From positions 60,001 to 124,000 of the forward strand of contig CALNXK010000097.1 in NCBI GenBank assembly GCA_942486035.1: a DNA stretch of 64,000 nt, read 5' to 3'. Every line of letters starts with the position of its first letter. The stretch's first letter is position 1. Of this stretch, positions 12,701 through 22,335 are shown one piece after another. The notes beneath the pieces are model-generated. The model saw only the letters and a program-made list of their open reading frames with translations. It was not told the origin of the DNA and did no database searches. This DNA comes from Porites lobata. Its lineage: Eukaryota; Cnidaria; Anthozoa; Scleractinia; Poritidae. A program made the position numbers and the translations under genes.

Positions 12701-15700
12701 AAACTCGTTAGGGGTGTAAAATTTACTTACTTGTATGGTAAAAATTAGATGATAAATCGATATGAGACATTACAAAAAACATGCTTTATTTGGGGATTCT
12801 TACAGTCTTTCCTCGGCAGGTTCGCGTTTCCCAGATGCACACTAGCTTTGTTTTACTCGACAGGATTTTAATTTCTAATTCAATGGATGTCCTACGACCA
12901 TATCATTTGCTGGGACCACGTGATCTGGTGGTAGAGTTGTAAGTGATTATGGTTGTTTACCATGAACAAAAAGTTTCCAGAAAATCCGGGTGGAAAGAGA
13001 ATGGAACTAGAATTTTTGGGTTCCAGCGGAAAATTTCCGGGAGCAGAGGAAAATCTGAAAAGGTAGTCCTGTTTCCTCGGTGGGAACAATCCAGACAGAA
13101 ATTCGCGTTCCTTTTCTTTGCTGTCATCTTTGATACCGTCTCAGGCCTTCGCGGCCGTTATTCGGTAAATGGAAACGATTTGTACAAATGGTAAACGCGA
13201 TTACGGAACGAAATTTACCAGTACAAAATTTTGTTTACCATATTCCCAAACCTTGACCCATGTAAATGGTAAACAACCCTGATGACTCTTTTCTTTTGTG
13301 GAAACTGTTAACATAATTGTGGCATGGTAGAAGCTAAAATTACAATCTCACACAAATCACGGAGAAAACACCAACTGAAAGAATTTGATTCCCAGAATTG
13401 TTGCAAGCTGGGGCACTGCTTGTCGTTTTCTGGTCACAATCAGGACAAAAATGTGCTAAATTTATGTTTGCAAAGGGAAAACACTACTATTTTGATGCCA
13501 TTAAATGTACAAATTGGAAAAAGTAATATAATATGGATGGGATTTCCTAAAGGGACTGAATTTTACATTTCACAGGCAAATCTGGCACTTGCTAATCTGA
13601 CTCTACTTTTTGTATCTGCCATGCTACGAATCAAAGTCTGCCCCAGGTTGCTATCAACTGTAATATATGTACATGACCCGATAGCTCCTTTTCCCAGGCG
13701 TCAAAACTAAATCTCTGCCGCCGCTTATCGAAATAATAGATTCGAGGACGAGACTACGAGCACGAGATTTGATTTAAGGTTTTTTCGCGTATTGTCAAAA
13801 AATAGACACCCCGGAATTCTTCATTGTACTTTTTTTTTCACCAGAAAAGTTGGTACTGTTATCGTCATTGAAGGAGGTCAAGCCCTCTCCCGCTAGCAAA
13901 ACGATAAAACCTCTTACATTTGATAACTTGTTCCCGCCACTACGACACTCTCGCTAAAACTCGCAGAACACTGACGACGGCTACCACGTTTTCCCGCCAA
14001 AATGACGCTGGCTCTAGGCTTTTGTACATTATACTTTTGCTTCCCTACTAAAATGCTTCACCTTAATGCTCCATTTTTCCCACTAAAATGCTCGGTCTCC
14101 CCAAAAAAGTCACTAAAATGCTCGGATAATGCTCATTATATAAACGGTGTTTTAAATTAATTTCAAAGTTTACACTTACAAAAACGTGCAAGTGTTGCAA
14201 GTAACAACGACAACATGTACAAGTTCATAAATACAGCCAGAAAAAACAGCTGTATTAGGTTTTTTGTGAATTTTGAATTTTAGCCTTCATTTTGTTTAAA
14301 AAAGCAGGAGCTCATGGGGCATGGGCTCCTCAAAAAAGTTAATTTCTATTTTATTTTCTCGGAAAAATTAATTTTCCGGGGGAAATGCCACTAAAATGCT
14401 CGAATAATGCTCAATGCTTTTGCCTCACTAAAATGCTCGAAAAAATGCTAGCATAATGTACAAAAGCCTAGCTGGCTCACGCGCGAGCACTACTTACAAT
14501 TGAGAAAATCTCGTACTCGTAGTCGTTCTTATCTCAGAATCTAAATGTCTCTAATGATTCGTTGACCTCCGCATCTTGGCTGCGCAAAGAGTAAAAGCCA
14601 CGACACGATTTTCTGGCTTAGGCCCTGACGCGATTGTGATGAGCACTAATGGAAGGCTCATTCATATCACAGAGCGCCATCCAGTGAACCTGTCAGATAT
14701 GACCTTCCTAACGAAGTCAATTTGGAAATTTTCGTATCTACTCCCGGGTTCTCTTGCACTTATGTGGGCAATGAGAATCTCACAACCTGCTTTCCTTGTC
14801 CTCTTGGAAAATACGGTGGAACTCAAGGCGACTGCATTGCATGCCCAGCAGGTATGTAACACAAATTACTTACATTAGCTTTTTTCCGTATCGACATGAC
14901 AAACACAACCTCACAAAAGACAAAAACCATGACAAAGACGGTTTCACTCACGTGGCCAGAAGCTATTCAAATTATACACATTTATGTAATTTATCCAAAT
15001 ATATGTAAATTCATGCAAATTTATTGCAACAAAAGAAAGCATAAGGAACGATGTCGACACCCATAGGACTGGTTTGGGATACCAGCATGACCGCCGTTTT
15101 ATTTCCATGGGACACCAACATGACAGACGTGACGTTATGTGGAAAGGCTCCATAGATCATCAGAGGTCATAAAAAGCACGGCAGCTAAAAACCTTTAGCT
15201 TTACTTTCCCTTAGATTAATTAGGGATGATTAGGAAGACACGGTCTTTCATCCCCATGCAGGAAATTGAACTTCCTTCTAACAAGAATTTTCAAAAACAG
15301 TCTAGAAGAAAACATTTGTATATATTTATCAAATGATCACCTGCATTGTCTAACTTCATAATAAGTAGTGGAACTTTCTAACAATGCTATATTTAACTGG
15401 TGCCGCTCTTTTCCAGGCGGTTTCTATCAAGACGAGTTCGCCTATACAGGGAAATCAACATACGGCGTAGGGTGTAAACTTTGTCCGTTAGGTCACTATG
15501 TATCACAACATGCTGCCCCAGGAAAGGCGACAACAGATTGTATCTTATGTCCACAAGGCAAGTGAAATTAAGAAATGGCTTTATGATTAATTCGGCAGAT
15601 TTGATGGGAATGGTCCTTCAGATAACTAGTAAACTGTCTGTTGTGCAGGCGGTTTCAGTATTTAATCTTACATTTTTGGGAAAGAATCTCTGGAGACAGG

Positions 15701-18700
15701 GTAGAAACCCTTTGTCGTTGTTCCTAAAATAATCCGGTTTTTTTAAAAAATTAGGGCCAAAGGCAAAACGTCGACGCCTCTAAAAGCCTACGTTTTGGCT
15801 ACTCAGAAAAAAAACACGAGAAGAGTTCCCATGAAACTACTCCGCAAAGAGCTCCTACATAAAACTACTCCGGATTGAAAAACGTGTACGAAAATCTTTC
15901 CCCAAAATTGCCTGGTTAATACATATTTCTAGAGGCGCGGGTTAAGAGGTTACATGCCGAAGTTCTCGGCTCACTCCCGTTGTAAACTTCAAGAGTGGAA
16001 TCATTCGAGTATACCTAATCGATTAAAGGACTACGAATTCAGTACACTTAGACAAAATCATTCCGATGCATTCGGTGAGGCATAGGCGTACGGGCCGGGG
16101 GGGCGAGGGGGGCTGCAGCCCCCCCAAATCTTGGGCAACTCAGATTTTTTGGGCAGCGAGAGAAAATTTGGGCAAAGCCAGTTTTTTAAGACGTTTCCGT
16201 GTTTTTCAAATCATTATTTTGAAGAGATAAATATTTTGTATTTTAACCTGAATTTGGCGTAATAATCCAGTACTGTTACATTCACACGAGACAGTGGTTG
16301 CCTAGCACGTAATGAGTTTCTGGTTGTAAGGGAAGGGTATCATGTGGTGATTTTTTTTATTGTTGGGCACTGTACTGCAATGGGCTATTTCCAGTCGTGA
16401 ATTGATTAGAATAAACTTCCGCCTAACTTTCTAGAATCATCTCCGCTCGTAGAACAGTGTATGGCAGATAGCATCAGCAATGGGTCTGAAAGTGAAGAAG
16501 TGGCTGACTAATTTTCAGTTTGAATTACGCGAAGAATCGTAATTTTTTTTACAAAAATCTATCGAGTGGTTTAAAAATTATTCACTAATTTGTTAAATTA
16601 GACCAAAATGTTTACAAAACCGCTAACAAGAGTGCCATGATACATGCTAAATAATCAAATTCCTTTTTGGCCAGAGCTATCTCCATGATCTCTTACCCAC
16701 GTTTTTAAAAAGATTGAAACTACTATGAGGTGAAATTGCATGTCAAAAGCGCTTCGTTTTCTACAGATAACGGTCAAACATCAAGATTTTCCTTTTTTAC
16801 CGTATTTCTAACGATAAAAACTTTATCCCAAAAAATCTCCGCAACGCTCTTACAGATTTTGTTTTAACTTCACGAACATCAAGGCGACTATTGGAGGAAA
16901 ATTCTCCCGTGAACGATTTTGGAAGAACAGTTCCTAGTGAGAAACGTTGCTGCAAGTCAGGAGATAGGCTCCTGTGCAAGTATAATAGGTAATGGCATCA
17001 TTTGGTTGCTATGACAACTCCGATGTTATTGCAACCCGGATCATAACAAATTTTCATCTTTATCTAATACAACTGTGGTGGCAATTTTTCCAAATGTTTG
17101 TTTATGGTGTTGTAGTCTATGCCACTTTCATATGCTAGTACGGCTTATGTTGTTGCATCGTATGGCCCCCTTTTCTGTTCGACTGTTTTGTAAAAATTTG
17201 GGCAACTTGCAAGAATTTTTTGGGCAAATGGTTTACTGCCCCCCGTGGCAAAAAATTGCCCGTACGCCTATGCGGTGAGGAGAGACAAATTGGAAAAGCT
17301 GCAGTTAGCTTCCTTAACTATAAGACACATACAGAAATGATGACACATTATAACCTCAATCAACAATCAGCAATAAACAGTACGTATTTAAACTGAATAT
17401 GGTAGAGAGATTGGTACTAGAAAAAACTGTTAATCATACCCAGAAACGTTGAGCGTGATTCTGATTTTACTATTACTCTCTTTTACAGGAACGGTATATT
17501 CAGAATATGCTGGTTTTAAGGGCTGCGAGTGTCTTCCCAATTATTATCGGCTAGATCGATTCGGCGCTTGTAAACGATGTCCTTTACGAGGACTAACTTG
17601 CCATAACGAAACAGTGTCGCTTCAGCCTGGCTTCTTCTGGAAATGGTTGTCAAATGAAAGTCTTGGTAACTACCGAAAGTTCTCAGCCGATCTTTTAATA
17701 ACGAACAGTTCATACCAACAGCCACGATTTCGAGGAACAGTACCACAGGTATACCTGTGTCCATTGTCTAAAGCATGTCTTGGAGGTATGGAATCGAAGT
17801 GCTCTAATGGATACGGTGGTCCCCTCTGCGCCGTGTGCGGCAAAGGGTATTACCATTTGTTGAACCATTGCCGCAAATGCCCTGAAACATTGTGGTTCAT
17901 TATACAACTGTGTGGAATTGCCATTGTTATAGCCATTCTTACAGTAAGCATCGTTCTGGCAAGAAAGAGAAGATGTCCTTCTGGACGGAAGATGAGCGAT
18001 ACGATACTCGCTCGTCTAAAAATTGTCATTGGTTTTTATCAAGTCACTTCCAGTACATTGAACACTTTTTCGTACGTGGAATGGCCCGGTGCGCTGTTAA
18101 CAGTAGTGCAATACGCCAATATTGTACAGTTAAACCTTTTGCAGATTATTCCTTTACAGTGCTTTGTAGACAACGTAACGATGAATGCCTACACGAGATT
18201 TCTTGTTATTATGGGTTTTAACATTTCTGTGATACTCTTAGCGATGTTAGTTTACCAGCTTCGAAAACTTGTGCTAATCAACAATACGTCTCTTAGCAGA
18301 GATGAATTGGACGAAGCTCTTTCGTACAGCAAAACGCAGATCTATCGAGTCGTCTGTCTCGTGATTTTTGTCGCCTACCCTTGGACATGCGAAGCCATTT
18401 TGCATCTTTTGTCCTGCCAGGAGATTTGTTCCACCGGCCAAAGAGATTCATGTCAGTACTTTCTGCGCGCTGATTTCACTGTTCAATGCTTCACCAGTCA
18501 GTACAACAAGTACATAATACTAGCTTACACATCGCTTGCCGTGTTCATAGCCTTACCGGCGGTTACCCTATTCCTGCTATGGAAGTATCACTACAAAAAG
18601 ATCTTTCCAGAAGGGCGAACCAAAAGTTACCATGGAAACGAAATATCCATTGGTCTCAGCTTCCTCTATGAAAACTATTCCCCAAGGTGTTGGTTCTGGG

Positions 18701-19981
18701 AACTGATCGAAGTTTCGAGAAGGGTTTGGCTGACTTCGACGATTTTTCTTCTTGAAGCAGAAACGCGAAGCCATCTTGGCGTAGCAGCGATTACGTCCGG
18801 AATATATTGCATTCTTGTAGCTTATTACAAGCCCATCAGTGATAAACTCGAGCACTGGCTGCAGTTGATCTCACTTCTCGCCACGTTTGTGACCATGAAT
18901 GTTGGAATGCTACTAAAAATACCAGCGGAAGAAGCGTATTCGAATGGCCTGGTTCAACTGAGAGACTCTATGTTTGTTTCGGTGGTCCTAGTAGCGGTGA
19001 ACGTCACCGTCGTTGGACTTATAGTAGGTAAGCAAAATTACAGTATAATAAAGGCTTAATGACTAGTTCCGAAGGAAACAGCAAGTGTTTGATTCGAGGG
19101 AAAAAAACGATTAGCTTCCCGAAGTGATTAAGTGATTTGTTATATAGCCCACTTTGAGCAACCTTAACGTGCACAAATCTATGAAACTCTCGGCGATATT
19201 CGCGGGTTTAAGTGCGTTCGTCATTAGGAATCTTACGAAACTACGACGGCGACGGCGACGGCAACGGGAACGTCAAAAAAGCAATAGGTTTAATGAGCAA
19301 TTTAACAACTCCGCACGTGCATTACAACTAGCACGTGAAATGACCAAATTTTAAGTTGACTTGAGAACGGGAACGGCAAGGCGATAAATTCTACCATCTC
19401 TGTCTGAACTCGGGCGCTACCCCCGGCGGCTTCAGCTCCAAGCTAAAAGCTAAATCCCCATCTTTTAAGTAACAGGGTGACTTGAGATAATCGCGAAATA
19501 GTTTGAAAGGATGAGAAGTCTATTTTTCAGCCACGTCTTAATGGACGTCGCCCTTGACGGATCGTAAGGTCCCTAATTACGACGGCGACGGCTACGAAAA
19601 CGTCAGAAAAGCAAAACAACAAACTTTGCACATCATAATTTGCACCTACATCACACTATTTAGTCAGTATATTTCTTTGCCATCATTGGATTACGACGTA
19701 AAATCAGTTCCGTTTTAAAAACTTGCAACTCGTGTTTTATCAAGTTAAAAATACTCCTGCTGATTAACAGTTGCAGTTGCAACGCGTTTTCTCTATTTAT
19801 CTCTATTTTAGTGCACTGTACAGTTACCTTGATCAAAGCAGTTAATCAACTGAGAAAAAACACACACTGTGGCGTCGAGTGTTGCGTTGCGTTCATGACT
19901 CAGATGCTTGGAGCTGGAGAACACGATGCTGACTTTGAGCCAGGAGAGATTTCGAATGCAACTGTATTCCAACCTACTTAA
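3700..19981 (+). CDS. LRR / cysteine-rich / multipass membrane receptor-like protein, 5' end missing
   Basis: Fifteen exons join without a phase conflict: eleven LRR exons (3700-3771, 3855-3926, 4755-4826, 5477-5548, 5660-5731, 6254-6319, 6848-6919, 7370-7441, 8305-8376, 9912-9983, 10905-10976), two cysteine-rich exons (14673-14851, 15417-15557), a membrane exon (17489-19027) and a terminal exon (19812-19981). The spliced product is about 938 residues. It has roughly 262 residues of LRRs, then ephrin-receptor-like CxxCPxGxY cysteine repeats, then 7-9 hydrophobic helices and a short tail. LRR exons normally form an extracellular binding solenoid, so a cell-surface sensor is inferred. The ligand and signalling output are unknown. 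The signal peptide and any N-terminal LRR cap are not in the window, because the retrotransposon nest lies immediately upstream. AATAAA at 20024 and 20032 fits the 3' end. Confidence 0.82.
3855..3926 (+). CDS. LRR exon 2
   Basis: A 72-nt exon between TTGCAG and GTAAGT encodes one repeat beginning ILGNNKIERVENRSFASL. Its phase matches its neighbours. Confidence 0.85.
4755..4826 (+). CDS. LRR exon 3
   Basis: A 72-nt exon between CTGCAG and GTAAGT encodes one repeat beginning DLSKNRLRKVYRETFYGL. Confidence 0.85.
5042..5170. repeat. Hairpin-forming inverted repeat in LRR intron
   Basis: Arms of about 43 bases (5051-5093 and 5119-5161) are near-perfect inverted repeats around a 25-base loop. The left arm starts TTTCTGGGAAACTGCCCA. 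The pairing continues outward more weakly. This is a foldback MITE-like element. No clear target duplication was seen. Confidence 0.8.
5477..5548 (+). CDS. LRR exon 4
   Basis: A 72-nt exon between TTTCAG and GTAAGT encodes KLGENLIQVIDATTFKDS and the rest of one repeat. Confidence 0.82.
5660..5731 (+). CDS. LRR exon 5
   Basis: A 72-nt exon between TTTTAG and GTAAGA encodes one repeat beginning DLRENNISKMDKQPFQTL. Confidence 0.85.
6254..6319 (+). CDS. LRR exon 6 (short, 66 nt)
   Basis: An exon two codons shorter than its neighbours lies between TTTAG and GTAAGT. It encodes a 22-residue repeat beginning NLDGNELQHVQIQAGMSR. Phase is preserved. Confidence 0.8.
6848..6919 (+). CDS. LRR exon 7
   Basis: A 72-nt exon beginning KLRHNKITTVPSWSFPGF. 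The donor is GTGCGT, weaker than the GTAAGT used by most neighbours. Confidence 0.8.
7370..7441 (+). CDS. LRR exon 8
   Basis: A 72-nt exon between ATTTAG and GTAAGT. Its repeat, beginning DLSYNNIAIIDPEAFSEL, is the closest of the set to the LRR consensus. Confidence 0.87.
7949..8281. mobile_element. MITE with 9-bp target duplication
   Basis: The ends are inverted: TAGCCTGCGAGCAAGCTCTC on the left and GAGAGCTTACTCGCTGGTTA on the right. They are flanked by the direct repeat ATATTTTAA (7940-7948 and 8282-8290). A 9-bp duplication is usual for Mutator-type elements, but with 8 bp counted instead hAT is possible. There is no transposase. The right end sits about 25 bases upstream of LRR exon 9. 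Confidence 0.75.
8305..8376 (+). CDS. LRR exon 9
   Basis: A 72-nt exon between TTTAAAG and GTAAGT encodes one repeat beginning LLSNNNISSLANGTLTRM. Its acceptor polypyrimidine tract starts right after the 7949 element and its target duplication. Confidence 0.82.
8422..8645 (+). repeat. Dispersed repeat, copy 1
   Basis: This segment, from GGTTACGAAGTGCGGGCGAC to AACCTGGAGATTAGG, recurs in inverted orientation at about 20125-20355. Both contain a GTGGAAGTCCAA-type block and CGCATGCGTAATAA. It is an unclassified dispersed element. Confidence 0.7.
9150..9850. repeat. Nested inverted-repeat element
   Basis: Inner arms, ATTAATATCATGGGTGACGA at 9378 and its imperfect complement ending near 9748, lie inside weaker outer arms (GCATGATTTGTA near 9162; TACAAATCATGCC near 9764). 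The interior repeats TTTCACGAGT-like words. It is a non-coding composite of MITE type. Confidence 0.55.
9912..9983 (+). CDS. LRR exon 10
   Basis: A 72-nt exon between TTCTTAG and GTAAGT encodes one repeat beginning DVSRNRISVIGSDYFENL. Confidence 0.85.
10050..10425. repeat. Dispersed repeat related to 63375-63575
   Basis: Words such as TGAAGTATATGAAAGGGT and GACCCAAAGGGGCTAA recur in similar order near 63440-63520. It is an unclassified interspersed repeat. Confidence 0.5.
10905..10976 (+). CDS. LRR exon 11 (last LRR)
   Basis: A 72-nt exon between TTGCTTAG and GTAAGT encodes one repeat beginning NLAYNPIRRIDSNAFSSN. It ends on two bases (TT) that the A at 14673 completes to Leu. No cysteine-capped LRRCT was recognised after it. 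Confidence 0.83.
13738..14542. mobile_element. Outer inverted-repeat element interrupted by the 14015 element
   Basis: The left end is AGATTCGAGGACGAGACTAC and the right end is roughly its complement, ending CTCAGAATCT. Further inward, CGAGCACGAGATTT pairs with AAAATCTCGTACTCG. A second element sits inside. No convincing target duplication was found for the outer ends. Confidence 0.65.
14015..14470. mobile_element. Nested hAT-type MITE, 8-bp target duplication
   Basis: The terminal repeats are TAGGCTTTTGTACATTAT and its complement, flanked by the 8-bp direct repeat GCTGGCTC (14007-14014 and 14471-14478). Inside, the word ACTAAAATGC recurs at least five times near both ends, typical of subterminal transposase-binding repeats in hAT elements. 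It is 456 bp with no coding capacity. Confidence 0.85.
14673..14851 (+). CDS. Cysteine-rich exon A
   Basis: This encodes about 59 residues ending CFPCPLGKYGG-x4-CIACPAG, the ephrin-receptor-like (GCC2_GCC3) cysteine pattern. The frame and the donor AG|GTATGT are clear. The acceptor is chosen at ATCACAG (14672). A second CAG at 14696 keeps the same frame and would shorten the exon by 24 nt. The frame is closed by a TAA at 14647, so the exon cannot begin earlier than 14650. Confidence 0.72.
15417..15557 (+). CDS. Cysteine-rich exon B with GC donor
   Basis: The acceptor CTTTTCCAG is strong. The exon encodes one more repeat with CKLCPLGHYVS and CILCPQG. It ends CAAG|GCAAGT, a GC-AG intron donor with otherwise perfect consensus. 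Phase 1 matches both neighbours. Confidence 0.82.
16081..17272. mobile_element. hAT-type element, 8-bp target duplication
   Basis: The perfect 15-bp ends are CATAGGCGTACGGGC and its complement. The element is flanked by CGGTGAGG at 16073-16080 and 17273-17280. It is 1,192 bp. The word TTGGGCAA recurs near both ends. No transposase frame was seen, so it is a non-autonomous copy inside the receptor intron. Confidence 0.88.
17489..19027 (+). CDS. Multipass membrane exon
   Basis: This large exon of about 513 codons follows TTTTACAG. It opens with more cysteines (GCECLPNYYRL, CKRCPL, CSNGYGGPLCAVCGKGYY) over about 130 residues. Hydrophobic helices follow: one near TLWFIIQLCGIAIVIAI, then several more to VSVVLVAVNVTVVGLIVG. 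Between late helices lies YENYSPRCWFWELIEVSRRV, a motif I associate with TRP-like multipass proteins that follow cysteine or beta-helix ectodomains in protists and cnidarians; that recollection is unverified. I place the end at GTAG|GTAAGC. Reading through gives an in-frame stop at 19057, a possible alternative end. Confidence 0.83.
19225..19655. repeat. Two partial copies of the GACGGCGACGG MITE family
   Basis: CTACGACGGCGACGGCGACG near 19240 and TTACGACGGCGACGGCTACG near 19578 each lead into an ACGTCA-AAAAGCAA block. The same family is complete at 51275-51638. Both copies lie in the last receptor intron. Confidence 0.6.
19812..19981 (+). CDS. C-terminal exon of the receptor-like gene
   Basis: The acceptor CTCTATTTTAG joins in phase 1 to encode VHCTVTLIKAVNQLRKNT and about 37 further residues ending ATVFQPT and stop 19979-19981. 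AATAAA signals follow within 60 bases. The tail is short, charged and cysteine-containing, with no known domain. Confidence 0.72.
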
Positions 19982-20023
19982 TAGTCAGTGGATGTGCCAA
20001 TAATTGTGCACATTTCATTATAT

Positions 20024-20037
20024 AATAAATCAATAAA
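20024..20037 (+). terminator. Poly(A) signals of the receptor-like gene
   Basis: Two AATAAA hexamers, at 20024-20029 and 20032-20037, lie 43-56 bases after the stop codon. Confidence 0.6.
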
Positions 20038-20124
20038 CTAGATCAAAATGGTTCATTAGAATAACAGTAAAGTAAAGAACCTTGAACATGTATATAATTT
20101 CGAACGACAAGAGGAGCCCACAAC

Positions 20125-20355
20125 CCTAATCTCCAGGTTGTTATTACGCATGCGTCCCGTGTATGTAGCTAGTATTAGTTTGGACTTCCACTACGAATGT
20201 ATGGAATGTACGTAACGCAATTTGATCACGCGCGTTTGAACCTTCTATCACTCGTAATCTGATCACGCGCGTTTTGGCTATCTCTCACGTGAATCTTTAC
20301 GTAAGGCATAGCGCTGGAGCCTCGGTCGTTGTCGCCCGCACTTCGTAACCTAGTT
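20125..20355 (-). repeat. Dispersed repeat, copy 2 (inverted)
   Basis: This is the inverted counterpart of 8422-8645, recognisable by CTCCAGGTTGTTATTACGCA and CGCCCGCACTTCGTAACC. Together the two copies bracket the 3' half of the receptor gene. Confidence 0.7.
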
Positions 20356-21383
20356 TGGTTATTACAAGTATTATCTTTTAAAGTCTTTTTAAATAACTTT
20401 TCAGTTAGTCGGCCATTTAGTAGGGCCTTGAGGGTTTTGGAAAAAACCCTGAAGTTGATGCCTTCACCAACAAGTAGCCAGTGGAGCCCAATAGAAGGAT
20501 GGGCGTGAAGTGAACGAAAATAAGAGATTCTGAATGAAAATCAATGCAGTTTGTAAAGTTTGCATTTAAAATGTCACATTCCATGGACAAAACCATCTCA
20601 TAACAAAATGTTTCAACATATATCGCAGTTTCGTTTTGTGGGTGTTTCTTCGCTCTCATGGTCACCCCTAGCGCGAAATAAGACGGTCATTCAAAAAAAT
20701 CTTTCACAGATTATTAACCCAAATGAACCAGATCCCTGCAATTGTCGACAATTTTAGATAATTTTAGCCGTACTTTGAAACACTGTAAATTAAAAAGATC
20801 TGTTTCAGCCGAAAAGTGCCAACTTTTTTAACCCTGCTGGCCAAAGTCTGATTCAGCTTCTCCTGAAGCTATTTGAGCTTCATTTAAGCCAAACCAGCCC
20901 CAATCAAAAGCCCATTCCAGCCCACGCCGGGACTCATTTCGGCCGGTGGATCCAAATCACACCTAGGTCTGCATTGGCCCTGATTAGACCCAAAAACTAG
21001 AATGGTTATATATAGATAGCTAAAATTATTTTTCCACAACAAAATAACTGTTTATGAATGTAGAAGAACACAGAAGAATAAATAAATGCCAAGAAGGAGC
21101 ACGGGCGTGAAAGTGCAGTTCATAATAATTAGAATCGAATTGCCAATTTGTTAGTAAAGCTCGCATGTAACGAAAATAAACAAAAATGGCCGTTTTTATG
21201 CTAGAGACGGACAACACAGACAATCAGTCATCAAAAACTGTTTAAACACTGATGAAGTCAGACGGACAGCAAGCCCAAAATAGAAACGACCCATTTTCAA
21301 ATTAAATCGGATTATTCGACAGATATAATTATCCGAAAAATACCCTTCTGAGACGGATAATCATCAATCTCTAGAACAAACAA

Positions 21384-21558
21384 GGAATGTTACTAAAAAG
21401 GCGAAAGGGGAGCGGGGAACGAGCACGGGGAACGGGAAAAATGGAAAATGGGAACAAAACCTAACTTGAACCCTGGCCCTATCATGATCTTCATTTCCAA
21501 TACTCATTTTTCATTTTCCCGTTCCTTGTGCTCGTTCCCTATTTTAGTATAACATCCA
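21384..21558. repeat. Inverted-repeat element with GGGAACGAGCAC arms
   Basis: The left arm contains GGGAACGAGCACGGGGAACG and the right arm is its approximate complement ending near AACATCC. It is non-coding and MITE-like. Confidence 0.65.
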
Positions 21559-22335
21559 TGAAAACGGCCACATACAAAAACACGTGACCTATCACATTTA
21601 AAACCCCATAACTAATGAATATTTCATATTTTCAGCGCATCCAAATACGGATATTCCATGTAAAAACTCTTCTTGCTCCAGAAAATTCTCTGATGGATTT
21701 TAATTAATCCAGATCAGACTTCATGGAATGCGATGTAGTACAAGTATATAACTTTTGCGTGAAACCCATATCGCCGCTTGGTGAACCTGTGTAAACAGCA
21801 TCCAACAGGGAGGAGGCCAGCGTAAATAAAAATTATATACTATGTCAAAATAATTACAGTATAATTTGATGAAAAAAAAAAATGAGCTAAAAATTACGTT
21901 GCGTAATCGCGACTAGCTCTCACCGATCAGAAAATTTATTGTTATTCTTCACGAAAGAAAACGAGGAGTTCTTCAGACGCTTTTCGCAAAAGTTTACATT
22001 CAAAATAGAGTTACCAAAGAACAAAGTATGCAAACTCCTAACCTGCCATACGATTCACTGTTGGTTATGTGGACATGGCTTGAACTACGTACGCCGGTCG
22101 GATAAATGTCTTATCATGGGGCGGTTATCGCTACAGTTTAGCGCGGAAAATGGCAATATGTAATAAACGTTTTTCACCGAGAAAGTATGTCACTATTACG
22201 ACTTTTAAAAATTTATAATAGGAGTGCCAGTCCTATACATGCGATCCACTCGGAAGTGAATCGTGTTTTCAACGCTTGTCTGCAAGGAGTTTCAAGTACT
22301 TTTTACGCCAATGCAATGCCGAAGACAGCGCAGGG

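Larger units (their letters stand above)
10977..14672 (+). other. Large intron between LRR and cysteine-rich exons
   Basis: A 3.7-kb gap. The part up to 11240 and the stretch around 12350-12550 look like degraded repeats. 13738-14542 is a nested inverted-repeat element. Open frames at 11245-11653 and 13324-13710 show no recognisable domain or splice support, so I call no gene. Confidence 0.6.
19982..22335. other. Intergenic, repeat-bearing
   Basis: This holds the inverted second copy of the 8422 repeat and a G-rich inverted-repeat element at 21384-21558. Apart from the poly(A) region I see nothing else with coding support. Confidence 0.6.

Noticed and set aside
13324..13710. 128-residue open frame on the plus strand
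   Set aside because: Composition is unremarkable, no family is recognisable, and it sits inside the receptor intron; random occurrence is likely.
14537..14600. LRR-like phrase (LNVSNDSLTSASWL) after a TCTCAG acceptor
   Set aside because: The required phase gives an immediate TAA, and the other frame stops after about 19 codons. It also overlaps the end of an inverted-repeat element.
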